Counted from the first letter of the stretch, positions 11,253 through 24,853 are shown. The stretch: DNA of 64,000 bases from Arachnopeziza araneosa (GCA_003988855.1 QYAI01000115.1:106456-170455), one strand, 5' to 3'. The notes: a model not told the origin generated them from the letters alone. Made by a program: numbers and translations.

Positions 11253-11769
11253 GAGCGCATAGAATACGAGGAAGGACAGAAGGAGACGTCGATGAGGAGG
11301 GATGTGTTGAAATCGACAAAGGATGTGCGCGATCCAGGTGAGGTACGAAGTGAGGGAGGAGAAAAGTTCACTGCCGCGCTCAAGATAGGGGAGATTAGAT
11401 TGATAAGTGGTCTAGCGTGACGGCACTCCTTCCGAAAAAGAAGTTTTGGCCTCTCACCCCCAAGAAACGGGAAGGAGGGATTACGAATTACTGTTGGCAA
11501 GCATCGTGTCTTACGCTGTGCTTCGTATCTTCATATCAACGTATCCCAATCGCCAGGAATATATATTTTCTTTCTCGGGATTTCTTGCTCGGCTTTTCCT
11601 CCTCGTCCTTCTCATGTTCTTCTTGTCTCCTCACCGCAAAAGTAGATAGATGGTCAGTCTCTCCCTTTCACCAATAAATGCAGAATTTGAATAGGGGTCC
11701 AGTGGGTCCTTCGCCATTGTGTGGCTTGAAAACGTCAAGACCGACTTAGTCCAACGACCTTAATTTCTA
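11253..11769. other. Intergenic: promoter of GT31-like gene
   Basis: 517 bp separate the start of the GT31-like gene from the stop codon of UTP21, both on the minus strand. A C/T-rich tract lies near 11560-11660. I see no clear TATA box and no gene. Confidence 0.4.
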
Positions 11770-14700
11770 TCATCTACTACTCCTTAAAAATCCCACAACA
11801 CCACCACAATATCCAACTAAGTCGCTTAGTCTGGTCCCTTCTTTCTCCTGTTCTTGTCTCCATCTCCTCAAGGCCCCCACTAATTTTTCGTCGTGCGCTA
11901 CAGCGTCCACGTGCAAGCGCAGAAAGACTGCCATCCAGGCTTGCACGAGCTCATAATCCCGTCTTTGCTGGAGGCGATTGGTTAGTGCTTGGACAAAATG
12001 CACGAGTTCTTCCGGGGGCTGAAGGGAGCGGATTTCAAGATCCGCAGCGGAAGGAGAGAGAGTAGAGAGGTACGTGACGAACGGTACATCTGCGCTCAAT
12101 TAGTATTTAGTTGGAGATGAAGAGATGAAGATGTCAAGGAAACTTACAATCACCGCTCTCACCCCCTTCTCTCAATGTAACGGTAAATGCACCCTCGCCA
12201 GCTAATCTATCCATCTTCATAATCCTCGAGCGCTCGGCAATACTATCACTTGTCTTCTCATCGATTGTAAGATTTGGCATGGCCTTATTTAGCGAAGGGA
12301 GGAAGAATGGCGCTTTCTCCGGTATTTTTGGAGCCTCTTTTGGTTTGTTTCGTTGCTTGATTTGGTCCAAGAATAAGAGATTTTGCCAGCGCGATTTGGG
12401 AACAAGACTCAAGGTCACTATATCCTCGCTCAACTGGTCTAGAGATTGCACTGGGAGAGAATCTTGCTCTTCTTCCTCTTCGCCTTCAAATGCTTCATCA
12501 ATCATGCCGTGACCACCTTCGCCTGAAGCCGTAGGTGCTGAGATCTCGGCAATTTCATCCTCTGAGATGTGCCGTGTAGGAACGTGCGTGAACAGTGTCT
12601 TGTTGTTCCAGATATTGACACCGACCTCCCCTTCACAGCTTGATGCCAAAAATTCACCAGTTGCGGAGAAAGCTAGTGCTGTACATTGTGTCCCCATTCG
12701 AATTGCGTCAATAAGGTGCCCTGTTGGTAAGTCCCACACACGAATAACACAATCTGATGAGGCCGCAATAATCCACCTGCCATCGTTCGAAAAGCAAAAA
12801 TCGTTGATAGATCCTTTGCAACCCCATAACTCTCGTATCGTTTTCTTAGTCTCAATGTCCACTACCCGAATAGAAAGATCATCGCAAGCAAGGGCAATCA
12901 AGTCGTTGGGAGAATGATACCGAATACCAGTTATAGATGCCATTGGATGCCAATTTAATTCATCAACGAGATTTCCTGTTTTGAAATCCCAGAATTTGAT
13001 TTTTCCGTCCAGTGAACAGCTGATGACTCGCTTATTTAGAGAATCCACAACTAGACCAGTGACTGACTTTTTGTGTTTGCCAAGTCCTGGATGGAATTTC
13101 TTTGCGGCTGAATTCCCCAAGGTTTGCTCTGCGGCCTTTGCTTGCTCGATTTTGATTTGCCTTGCTTGCGCAGGAGTCAATTTTGAAGGATACCTCTGTC
13201 GATGAAGCCCTGATTGTAAATTGAACATGTCAATACCACCCATCTCGGACCCAATCACAGCAAATGTTCCACATGGACTTATTGTGACACTACTGACATT
13301 ACCACCGTCTCCAGTCTCGAATGCCCATCGACCAGCTTTTTTTCTGCCCCAAAACCACGTTCTCGCAAATTTGTCGTCCTGATGGCCGGTAACAATGCTC
13401 TCCCACCCGGTAGTGCCGCTTGCTGTGGCATCTGTGTTTTTCTTGTTGTTGCCCTTCTGCCATATCGCGCCATTTCCAGAATTCGATCCCATACCGCCAT
13501 CTCGGTTCATGCACATCGCCAAACATGTGATTTCAGGTGCTTTTAGGTCATCTAGGCTGGTGCTGGATTCGTTGGCCACAGCTGGCCCGAGCATCCCCAT
13601 CTTTTTTGCTTTCTTTCTGATGTTTCCTTGGCTCAGCTCTGTACTTTGAGCATCTCGCCGCAGACTCCATCCCCATAAGCTTCGGTCCTTCCCGGCACTG
13701 AGTAGCCACTTTCCTCCACCTTCGGCACCATCGAAGTCAGATGGCAGAAATAGCAGTTTGGTAACGGGAGCGGCGTGTCCACTTCTAGAATGTAAAATCC
13801 GAGGAATTGGAGAGAATGGTATCTCATCAAAGATCCAAGATTTCAAGGAGTTGTCCAAGCCACTCGTCACAATCACCGGTTGTCCTGGAAGAAATTCAAC
13901 TTTGCTGACACCACCCCCGACCGTTGAACCGGCGGATAAAGGGGGATTATGAGCTCCTCGGAGAACACCCATTACTCGCCCACCATTGTTGAGGTCCCAA
14001 AATGTGACGTCTCCATTTTCTGGTCCAGCTGTTGCCATGACTCCTGGCTTTCTACCTTCTTCGCCTGCTCCGAGGTCATCGGTCCGAAAGGAGATTGAAG
14101 ATATTGCCGAATCGCTACTATGGAGATGAATTACAGTCTTGTCGGAGCGTATATCATGAACTACAAGATATCCCTCCGCATAAGCAATTGCGAGCAGGGA
14201 TAGAGCAGGAGTTGGCTGCATCGCTGTCACCGCACCGCAATTTGCCGCAGGAGGCATAATGGTATATACCAGCTTCCCAGAGCTGATGTTCCAGATCTCT
14301 ATACTACCATCCTTTCGCGCAGCAAATATTTTGTTCAGATAGGTAGGCATATTGCAAACTCCTCCCGTCAATTCGTTACCTCCCTTGGGTGCCACCGTGG
14401 GGTATAGAGTTGTGTAATGTTCGTAGGTAGTAGACTTCCATACTTCGATCCTCGTTGAGCAAGATCCAATAATCCATGATCCAAATATCAAAATCTGCTT
14501 GATTGGTTGGTGGAGGTCGGTTGGGATATCCAGTTCGACAATCCGTTTTCCACGCTTGAAAACCCAGAGCCCTGGAGTCATATCTGCACCAGCCCATGCG
14601 GTGAAAACTCCATCTTTCCACGCTAGCGTCGCTGTGATGTCTCCTGGGGTCTGTGGTCGAGTAAGGAAGACGAGATTGAGGCCGCGCTTGAGATCGTAGG

Positions 14701-14968
14701 TTTGCAGACATTTTCCCACCGAGGTGGTGATCTGGAAGGTAGTTTTGCCCAGAGGGGTGGAGGTAAATGGCACGGGCGTTGAAGAGACTAAACCAATTGT
14801 CTAAGTAGTTAGCAGAAGATGGTACGATATCTCGACCGAAAAACATACTCGAAATGGCGTGAATATTCTCGATTGCCGGATGGTTTTGCTCGGCGCATCT
14901 GCTCCGTTGAGCTTTTGTCGTTTGGCGACAGGACCTTCTTGGGTCGCCTGTACCAGAGTCGACGGCAT
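11770..14968 (-). CDS. UTP21: U3 snoRNP protein UTP21 (WDR36 homologue)
   Basis: Three exons give 1,030 aa: 14968-14849, 14800-12148 and 12089-11770. The introns are 48 nt (GTATGT...CTTAG) and 58 nt (GTAAGT...CGCAG), and all junctions keep frame. The protein starts MPSTLVQATQEG with a KRQK basic patch. Most of its length is WD40 repeats, probably two propellers. The last about 250 residues match the Utp21-specific C-terminal domain (e.g. LDQIKQRNKPKEAPKIPEK). In yeast, Utp21 belongs to the UTP-B part of the small-subunit processome and is needed for 18S pre-rRNA processing in the nucleolus. Length fits filamentous fungi. It is divergent from VIP1, with 623 bp between the starts. I see nothing abnormal. 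Confidence 0.95.
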
Positions 14969-15591
14969 CTTGTCCGACACAATGCCTTGGTGCAGGAGAA
15001 GAGAATCAAATGGTTGTCGTGGGAGGCAGCATCTGGGTTGCAGGTGTTTGGTGGTGCTCGTAGATTTTTTTGTGCTGGGGCAAAGTCCGGACTGGGAGGG
15101 CGACATAACTTTCCTCTGTGCCTGCGCTCGCCAAATCCTCCCCAGGGATTGCGGCGTGGGGGAGGGGAAAACGTGCTGGGACTGCTGGGACTGAAACGTT
15201 CACCTCACGGAACTTTATTTCAGCCTCCAAATCCCCTCTCAGTGTCATCATCGCCATCATCGCCATCGCGTTTGCTTCCGGGCTTCTGCTTCTGCTTCTG
15301 CTTTGTTCTTGTGCCTCCCCCATCTTTGGCTGCTGGTGTTGGACTTGCGCGCTCCCTGTCCTGCTAGCAGACTCTGTAGCTCTTCCTTCCCCCGGTCGCA
15401 CGTCATATTGCCGATAACCTTTTCCCAAGGAAGGGAAGGGCAGGGAGAGATGGAGACAAACCTCACCCTGGCTCGTTATGTGCCTTCTTTATTCCACCTC
15501 GATCCGATAACCCGCCGTCTTCATCATGAGCGCCTCACCCCGTAACTCGATTGCCTGACCTCTGCCACAGACAAGGCGGCAATTCCGCACA
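14969..15591. promoter_or_regulatory. Bidirectional promoter UTP21 / VIP1
   Basis: This 623-bp gap separates two divergent housekeeping genes and must hold both promoters. It is GC-rich with CT-rich tracts (CTTCTG repeats near 15285-15302, C/T runs at 15375-15410). No TATA box is clear, which is usual for such genes. Reading frames on both strands inside it are not credible proteins. Confidence 0.6.
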
Positions 15592-18500
15592 ATGGAGCGT
15601 CCTGATATCAGCTGGAGGATGGAGGCTATCAATCTCGGCCCCTCCTCTACCAGCGCGGTTGTCGACTCCCCGCAACCAAGCCCCGACTTTGAAATTTCAA
15701 TGTCGAACCTCATGCTCCCGAAATCAAGACAGACCTCCCATAGTCTTTCATCTGCCGCCAGCATCCATTCAACGACGAGCAGGAAAGGCCGGCATGCAGA
15801 GCCCGAGCCCACAGAGGCCAACGCAGATAGAGCTAACATCTCGATGCCTCCACCGCTTGGGAGGCCCTCGTTCGATTCACGACGCTCGTCCAACCTGAGC
15901 CAGAAAAGTCAGCAACCTGCGGGGGCATACGATGCTTGGAAACACAGTGCTGCATCCAGTCGAAGACCAAGCAGGGAAGATCTTGCCATTGATGACCTCG
16001 AGACACCGAAAATCCCTGCAGGCATGACTTCAGACGAGAAAAAATACCCAGATCTGCCAGATCCAGCCCTTCGACAGAGGCCGTCGATCCCAGATTTCGA
16101 GACCAAACGCATGTCAGTCTCGTCAATGTATTCTCTGACCTCTGTCAGGGCCGGAGGGGCACCAAGTTCGGCAGCATCTGCAAATGGCTCTGAACCAGGT
16201 GCAACCACGACTCCGCGCTCGGCAACCTCTACCAAATCTCCCACTCAAGCCTTTTCTCATGCTGAGACTTCCACGTCTGCCATATCTGTCACCACATCCT
16301 CTTCCAATCAGTTTGGAACTCCGAGTCAATCAAGCACCCACCAGCTTACGCCTCGTGAAAGCCCAGCCCACGCAAACGAGATCGCCAAGCGAAATGCAGT
16401 GCAAAGAGGTGAAGGAGCACCACGCTTGCAACCATCAAGATCGCGGAGTCGGGCAAAGAGACGATTTAGTGGCAGCACTGCTGCCAGTAGCCATAGTCCA
16501 AGTAGTGAAAAGGGTTTGCAGCCTAGAAGAGACGAAGAGAAAGCCGCGCCAATTGGCATCATCGGAGTATGTGCTCTTGATGCAAAAGCCCGCAGCAAGC
16601 CCAGCAGGAATATTCTCAATCGATTGATATCCAAAGGAGAATTTGAGGTAGTGGTCTTCGGAGACAAAGTCATTCTGGACGAGGACGTCGAGAATTGGCC
16701 GGTCTGCGACTTTCTTATTTCTTTTTACTCGGATGGATTTCCACTTGACAAAGCTATCGCTTACGTGAAGGCTCGAAAGCCTTTCTGTGTCAATGATGTG
16801 CCGATGCAGAAGATTTTGTGGGATCGCAGAATTTGTTTGATGATTCTTGATAAGATTAATGTTCCAACTCCCAGAAGGCTCGAAGTCAATCGAGATGGCG
16901 GGCCAAGGATTTTGACGTTAGAAATGGCTCAGCATTTGAAAGACACCACAGGTGTCGTTCTTGAAGGTCCAGAAGACGGCACTGGCGGTCAAGCCATACC
17001 TCCGAGACGAGTTGAGCTATTGGATGATGGCGATACATTGAGCGTAGATGGAACCTTACTGCCCAAGCCCTTCGTCGAGAAGCCAATTAGCGGCGAGGAT
17101 CACAATATTTGCATCTACTATCCCAAAAGCCAAGGTGGCGGAGCGCGAAAGCTTTTCCGTAAGATTGGCAACAAAAGCTCGGAATGGGTTGAAGGCATGA
17201 TCGTTCCTCGAGCGATTCTAGAACCAGGGAGTAGTTATGTATATGAAAAGTTTATGAAGGTGGATAACTCAGAAGATGTGAAAGCATATACGGTTGGGCC
17301 TAGCTTTTGTCATGCCGAGACACGAAAATCGCCCGTCGTTGATGGACTAGTAAGACGTAATACTCACGGCAAAGAAGTTCGATACGTCACAAGTTTGTCC
17401 AAGGAAGAGGCATCCATGGCAAGTCGGATCGCTGTAAGCTTCGGACAGCGAGTCTGCGGTTTCGATCTTCTACGTGCTGAAGGAAAGAGCTTTGTGATTG
17501 ACGTTAATGGCTGGAGCTTTGTTAAAGACAATGAGGAGTATTATGATCAGTGTGCGAAGATTTTGAAAGACATGTTTACTCGGGAGAAGCAGAGACAATT
17601 GGGCACGTTTCCAGCATCAGGACCAATTACATCTCCTCTCGGCGATGGCACATCTCATACTCGAAGAGAAACGGCTACAAGTAAGGAGAACCATCGGTCA
17701 GCGTTCATACAAATCCTCTCAAAATCACCAAGCATGTCAAAGCTGGGCCATCATATCCACAGAAATTCGACCACGCCATCTTCGCCGGATGTGTCAAGCG
17801 CACCAACTCCCGGGGGCAGCCCAATGTTAACAGCTTCACCCAAAGAATTACCTCTCATTCCTCAGTCTGCACCACTGTTACCTCCTCCTAGTATGAGCCT
17901 TCCGATCTCTAGCACTCCTTCGACTGCGCCGTCGACACCCATACCAAGCATCACTTCAACAACCGATATACCTCCTCCGGCACCCAAGCATACTTGGAAA
18001 CTAAAAGGAATGGTATCTGTTATACGCCACGCCGATCGAACACCAAAACAAAAGTATAAATTTACCTTTCACACGAAGCCGTTCATCGATCTGCTCAAAG
18101 GTCACCAAGAAGAAGTTCTTCTTATTGGCGAGGACGCCCTCGATAGTGTGATGGTTGCCGTTGAATTGGCTCTTCGAGAAGGCATCGAAGATCGTGAGAA
18201 GCTTCGGATCTTGAGGAACGTCTTGGCAAAGAAAGGTGGATGGGCCGGGACGAAGGTTCAGATCAAGCCGATGTTTAGAAAGAAGAAGACTGAAGCAACC
18301 CCTCCTCCCGATGTCGTGATTCCTAACGACAACGAGGCGTCAGCTCAAATTTCTAGTGAAACACCTGCTAGACCATTCAAACGACAAGATTCTTTGACTG
18401 GAATTACATTATCTCGAATCACTGCTGCTGAAGATGGCATGGTCTTAGATAAACTACAGCTTATAGTGAAATGGGGCGGCGAACCGACTCATTCAGCCAG

Positions 18501-20325
18501 ATATCAAGCACAAGAGCTCGGCGAAAATATGCGAAATGATCTACTGCTCATGAATCGCGAGGTTCTCGACGAAGTTCATGTATTCAGCAGCTCAGAACGT
18601 CGTGTGACAACTAGTGCTCAGATTTGGGCTTCTGCTTTCACAGATCAGAAAGAGCTACCCAGTGATTTCATCACGATTCGAAAGGATCTCTTGGATGATT
18701 CAAATGCTGCGAAAGATGAGATGGACAAGGTTAAAAAGAAGCTCAAAACGTTACTGCGCGTCGGCAATGAAGCACCGCCCCAGTTTGCTTGGCCTTCGAA
18801 TATGCCTGAGCCTTCTATGGTCCAACGATATGTCGTTCAGTTGATGAAGTTTCATCGGAGGGTTATGCGATCCAACTACAACAAGCTATACGGTGGTGCT
18901 TCATCGTCATTGAATGCCATCGCAAATCCTGGTGACAAAGAAAAGCCTGAGGGATCAAGCATACCAGGAACCGCAATAGCTCAGGCTACTGCCACTAGTA
19001 GTATCCAATCTCGGTGGTGCTGTGGCGAGGACGCAGAGTTATTCAAAGAGAGATGGGAGAAGCTATTTTCTGAATTTTGCGATGGTGACAAAGTTGACCC
19101 GAGCAAAATCTCGGAGCTGTATGACACGATGAAATTTGATGCCCTTCATAATCGTCAATTTTTAGAATGGGTCTTTACGCCAAGCAAGAGTATCCTCGCA
19201 GAAGAGGAAGAAGCCATTGCGGCAGAATCCGTCGGCATAGAGAAAGAAAAGAAGCAGCCAAGGGAGGAGGATGCAACTGCAGACGAGCATCTCGAGAAGG
19301 CTGATAGAGCCGAGAGCAGCAAAAGTCTCCATAGACGCATGTTTCGACGTCGCTCCATGATGACCGCAAAACCCAATGAAGAACCTCCTGAGCAGTATTT
19401 TCGACTCTTCACTGGCAATAGTCAAACGAAAGCAAAGACAGACGCCAGACTCGACAAGCTCCGAGAGCTTTACAAACTTGCCAAAGTGCTCTTCGATTTT
19501 ATCTGTCCCCAAGAATACGGAATGACAGATAGCGAGAAGCTGGAAATTGGACTTCTGACGTCGTTGCCTTTGCTGAAAGAAATCGTCCAAGATCTTGAAG
19601 AGATGCAAGCCTCCGATGACGCCAAATCCTTCTTCTACTTTACCAAAGAATCTCATATCTACACTCTTCTCAACTGTATTCTCGAAGGTGGTATTACTAC
19701 CAAAATCAAACGATCTGCCATTCCGGAACTTGACTACCTCTCCCATATTTGTTTCGAGCTCTACGAATCCGAGAACAAGACTCCACCAGATGCGCAAGAT
19801 GTTGCGAAGTATGCGTACAGTATCAGGATTACGATCAGTCCTGGTTGTCATACCTTCGACCCTCTAGATGTTCAGTTAGATAGTAAACATTGCATCAGTT
19901 GTGCGCCAAGGAGGAGCTTGACTGCTCACGCAGATTGGAAAGAAGTCATCGAAACCCTCAGAGCAAAGTTCCATCAGTTCGTTCCTCTTTCTTGATCTCC
20001 TCACCCCATGGATGTGATGATCGCTGACAGTATCTGCAGAGTCAAACTTCCAAAATCCTTCCTAGCTGTCAATCTCTCGGAATCTCATACTTTCCATAAG
20101 AAAAGCGAATCCGAGTCGGACCCGACGCATCGGGCAGCTAGAATGATAGATGATCCACATTCCACATCGGTCATTGACTATGCTGATGCCGCGGAAGCTC
20201 ATCACATTGCTCCGGATGAGTCAGTTGCACCAGATGAAACGGTTGATGGATTTGCAAGAAGCGGTGAAGAGCCGAAGCCTGTCCAGCTGAAGCCTGTCGA
20301 AGAGTCTGTTGGGGACACATCATGA
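15592..20325 (+). CDS. VIP1: VIP1/Asp1 inositol pyrophosphate synthase
   Basis: Two exons (15592-19976, 20040-20325) give 1,556 aa. The 63-nt intron has an uncommon donor GTTCGT and acceptor CTGCAG. Splicing restores FHQVKLPKSFLAVNLSE, a typical family C-terminus, whereas reading through would stop at 19995. Residues 1-315 are Ser/Pro-rich and probably disordered. Residues about 318-660 are the ATP-grasp kinase domain, with D637 in VIDVNGWSFV. From about 805 comes the histidine acid phosphatase-like domain, with R812-H813 in RHADRTPKQK. Family members phosphorylate IP6/5-IP7 at position 1 and hydrolyse it with the second domain, affecting phosphate signalling, polarity and hyphal growth. There is an acidic insert near residues 1195-1240. 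The final tail is acidic. Confidence 0.95.
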
Positions 20326-22753
20326 TGAAGCAAGGGCGACATATTCGTTTCGGACCTTATATTTGGAATATCGTCCCTTGGATGTCGACTTCCGTCGGCG
20401 GATGGTCGGACAATCCGAGGCGATGCTTGGTCTGTCCTGTCGGTCAGACTTGGATGGATCCCTCGTCCTTGTCGGCGGCTGAGATGTGATAACGGGGGTT
20501 AGATTATAGTTTTGAGGCTCCGGGTGAAGAGAAGTGGATCAATATCGGGGTTAGGGTCTAGTTATTCGAAACCAACCATTGTGTTGGATGGGGAGGGATC
20601 GACTTGAGAAGCAATAGTGTATGAATAACAAGAATAGAACTAGACGTATCGCTCCAATGGTTTGAGTGACTCAGTGATCACGGCCCTGGTCTGAACGTGT
20701 TGGATGTCAATTGGAGAATCTTTTATCACAGGGAAGGAGTCGTAGGGAAATTCCCATCACATCTGCCGCCCATGTTCGTTACCACCCTCGCATCATTCTC
20801 GGTCGTAACATCTCACCGCATAGGCACCCACCGCTGAGACCGGCAGACTATGATATGAGGCGAGATATACCGCATGCAGCAGCCGGGGGGCGGCGACGGT
20901 GCTCTCACGTCAAGTCATCGAACCCATCCCGTGTGTGTGGAATCCGTCACTCGACCGACGACGGGCGGGGACAGGTTCTCCTTCCCCGCGGCGCGGGCGT
21001 CAAGGCGAGATCTGAGATGTGAAATGCGAAGCGCCACGTGAGATGTGAGCTGTGAAATGTGAAAGCGAATGTGACGGGGCTCGAGTGGCATCTGACAAGT
21101 GAGGGGTCGGATTTTGGGGATACCGGCCACGCAGTACTGGATTGTTGCTGGGCGCGCGTGTTGGTGGCCGACGTCAGTTGGGCGATGGGAGTGTGATGGA
21201 GATGTGGGTTGGTTGGTCGTTGCTTGTTGCTGGCGTTGGTTGTTGATATTGGGTGTTGCTGCTGATGTTGCTGTTGCGTTTCGGCCCTGGACTTTTGGTT
21301 GGAAAGTTGGATTTTACAGCGCTTATTTTGATCTTGAGATTGGCATGGTTTGGGACATTGTGGATCGAGAAGGAGAGTGGATTTACTGGAGCCGGAGGGA
21401 TTGGTTTGCAGTGGCCTAGTTCTTGGAGGTTGGAATCAAAAGGGGCTAGAAGAGAGACAGAGGTGAAAAAATGCTATGAAATCAAACAAGAGGCTTGGGA
21501 TTTATTCATCCAACAGTGGTTGGTGATGTGGTTGTGAAAATAGAGGTTTCGAGTTACGATTACGTCAAGATTGAAGTGATGAAAGAGGAGAGAGAGAGAA
21601 CAGTAGCTACGACTGAAGAAGAGAGAAGTGAAAAGGTTTGAGAAGTTGAAAGGCAAGTCGGCATTACACAAGCGGTGAAAGCTCGTAAAAGGAAATACGT
21701 AGACCAAAACCACAATCACATCGTTATGTCTCTCGTTCAATATCAATGCATCTTGATCTCATCCATGATCATGAAGACTCTTCATGGCTGTGTCGGATGA
21801 TTCATCAATTGGCTGGAAAAGCTGCTGACAGTGGTATTTGCCGCCGGGAGGTGAAACCATGAAGGGAAAAAATAAAATAAAAGATCATGGAAGTCGATTT
21901 TTCCAAACATGAATGACTTGCATAGAATGAAAAAAAAAATTTGCATGCATTTCACTATGAAGGAAAAACAATATGGTATGATCTGCATGTAACCTCGCAA
22001 CGACAAAAGTTCGGACGAAAGGCATATACAATGTACACATAAGACGCAAGACGTGTACTTATCCTTTGGTACCCATATGCATCTCCAACGCCATGACAGA
22101 ACGAGTTTTGCATGTCTCAATGCCGGAGAAGAGAGAAAGAGAGAGAAAGCACGCAACTATTGATCAATCGAGCCATTGAGCAAGTAATCAGCATGACCCG
22201 CGTGGCATCGTCCAAGGGCAGGCGGCATGATCTGTGTAACCGTCCCAGGGCGTCCGTCCGTGCAGCAGGCACTGAACTGCATGTGCCGATTTGATACCGG
22301 CTGCCTGGGGATGTGATGCCGGATCGGCTGTCTGGGGTGGCTGGTCCCTCTCGAGCCTCCTTGGGGATGTGAATGGGCGGAGAAGGGATTCTGGCGTGCT
22401 TGCTTTTGGCTCGGCATCGGGCTGGTGTGGAAGAGGCGGAACAGGAGAGTCAGATGGAGGAGGGAGGTGGATTGAGGACTGGGGTCGGAGGAGCAGAGAT
22501 CAGAGAGGGATGGGAGAAGATGAGGCTTCTACCATCTCGAGCCAGCCGGGTCGAGCGAATGCGATCCGGGGTTGGATGCCGAGTCTGGCCGTGTTTCCTC
22601 TGCGCTCAAACGAGCTGACGTCGTTGCGAGTCTTAATTTAGACAGCTGCAGGTGGATCTCGGTGACATTCTAGAAGGGCGTGTGAAGCTTCGACTCCCAG
22701 GTTTCAGGGTTTCTTTCCGGAAGCGTCATCGTGCGTGTTTGGGTAGGGGAGCG

Positions 22754-22806
22754 GACGAGGACGACGAGGACGACGACGACGACGACGACGACGACGAAGA
22801 AGACGT
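22754..22806. repeat. (GAC)n microsatellite
   Basis: About 16 triplets, mostly GAC with a few GAG/GAA near both ends. Confidence 0.9.
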
Positions 22807-22960
22807 CCGAGTCTCAGCCATGTGGCGTCAAAATAGTGGAGCGAGGTGAGAGGAGACGGCCAGGAGGGGTGCGCCACTAGATGTAGTGACGGTGCAGGTC
22901 GGGGGGTGGGTGTTGGTGATGAGGTTGAGAGATGTACTGGAGTGTGCTGTAATGTCCGGT

Positions 22961-23100
22961 CCTGTTGTCTCCTGTTGTCTCCTGTTGTCTCCTGCTGTCT
23001 CCTGCTGTCTCCTCTCCCCTCCTGTTCTGTCCTATCCTGTCCTATCCTGTCCTATCCTGTCCTATCCTGCCCTATCCTGCCCTCTCCTCCCCTCCCCTCC
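22961..23100. repeat. 10-bp minisatellite, pyrimidine-rich, 14 units
   Basis: Fourteen consecutive decamers without a break in register: CCTGTTGTCT x3, CCTGCTGTCT x2, CCTCTCCCCT, CCTGTTCTGT, CCTATCCTGT x3, CCTATCCTGC x2, CCTCTCCTCC and CCTCCCCTCC. The plus strand is almost wholly pyrimidine, broken only by G and a few A. Confidence 0.92.
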
Positions 23101-24050
23101 TGTCCTGACCCAGGCGTCCCCATCTGCATCGGGGATTTACAGGCCCTCTGTAGTGGCCACTGCTTTCAGTCCCGCCTGCATGAGCCTGGCGGCCACAGGG
23201 CTCCAAGCCTCACCCATCCTTTGATCAGCTCCTGCTCGCCGGCTCGCGGCAGCAGAGCGATCAGAGCCATCTCAACCTTTTTCCGCTGCTCCTCTACTTG
23301 ACCATACCATACCATACCATGGCTCCTCCTCCTCCTCCTCCCTGGGCTCAGCTCTGTCGCAGGGAGATGAATCCCACCCGCTAGCATCAACCAGGCTCTC
23401 GGCGTTGGTGGCATGCAGCACGGCGGCTCAGTCAGCCAGCAACGGCTCACTATCTCGGGAAAGATTCTCGAAGCCCGTCCTGCTCGCTTTCCGGTAAGAA
23501 CTGGTGACACAGACCTCGATAGTCAGATGGGGCGTTCAGCCACCAGTTTCTCCCTTCGCTCGCTTCTGCGACTCCCGGTAGTGGTCATGATTGATAACGA
23601 ATGTCCTCAGCAATGAGAGAGAGTGATGACTGCACGTCCTCACGCCAGACGCAACCCGACGGCGGCTGCATGAGATGAGGGCACATGCGGCTCGCGGATT
23701 GCAGGTTCCCGACGGGAATGATATCTGCGATATGTACCTTGATATCTCTGCGTCGGACATGAGGCTTCTTTCAGGCGAGGGTTCAGGTGCTTCCGCAGCC
23801 ACCGTTCGCCAGATCTTGATAGATCGAGCGGCCAGGGGCTGAAGGCAACACCCTTTTCTTTCGGTGATTATTTTAGGGGCCACCAAGTCCCGCTTCCCAA
23901 GCCCTTGGGGTTCTCGTAACACTAGTCAGACCCAAGGATCCGTTCTGCTCCGCTGTCATGTGCGCGCGACACCGCAGTACCTCTGTCGTCCCTCCGTAGT
24001 CTCACCAGAAGTTTCGGCGGGGCCAAGTAAGGAGTTGGGCCTGTGTTAGC

Positions 24051-24120
24051 TTAGCTTAACTGAGCTTAACTGAGCTTAACTGAGCTTAACTGAGCTTAAC
24101 TTAGCTTAACTTAGCTTAGC
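24051..24120. repeat. 10-bp minisatellite, 7 units
   Basis: Seven decamers in register: TTAGCTTAAC, TGAGCTTAAC x4, TTAGCTTAAC, TTAGCTTAGC. Each contains AGCT. The exact copies suggest recent expansion. Confidence 0.93.
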
Positions 24121-24853
24121 TAGGTGCGTGTGAAGGAGAACTCCCTACGCTGGAGGATCAAGACTCGTTTTTGTGGGCGTATATTACCTGAGATGATGGG
24201 GAGGAGCAGCGCCATCGCAGATTGGCTGTGGCGGATTTACCCAGAGCACACCGTGATTTACCCCTTATAAAGCATCGCCATGAAGAAAGAAAAAAAGGTC
24301 GTTTGCTGGGTGGTGCTGTTGACAACGGAGAGGGTGGTGGGACCATGTCACGCTGCGATGTCCTTCGACGCCCTGGCTGCAGCATCGCCAGTGCTGGGGG
24401 GGGGGAGGGGGAGGGGCCCCTGGTCGCTTGCCACGCGGGAGCTGGATTGATCTTGAACCGGATCAACGTCCTCTGATACAGAGACACCCGCGGTGCCCAT
24501 CTCTATCCATGATTCATAATGAACAGATATACAGCACACAACACGTTGCCGCGACGCCTCTCCGCCGAGCTATGATTCCCCTGAGTATATGTGGCATGCG
24601 GAGAGGAAGCGTCGCCTTCCTTCGAGCTGAAGATGCTGCCCGTCGCTCTGATGGGCACGTACTCGGCATGCAGCCTCCGCAACGGTCCAAACAAACCCGA
24701 CCAGCGTAAGAGGAAGCGAGGGTTGCCTCAAACAGGAGAGCGAACAGCGTAGGTAGAGCCTCCAAGAATTCATTAATCCCTCCCCTTGGCCAGTTCGAAA
24801 GCCCTATATGGCGTCTGCAGGCGCTGATGGCCGCCGGCTTACCTCAGCACCCG

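Noticed and set aside
19162..19851. 229-codon minus-strand frame
   Set aside because: It lies antisense to VIP1 coding sequence with strong family motifs on the plus strand.
22961..24120. CRISPR-like regularly spaced repeats
   Set aside because: The units are contiguous 10-mers without spacers, in a eukaryotic genome. These are minisatellites.
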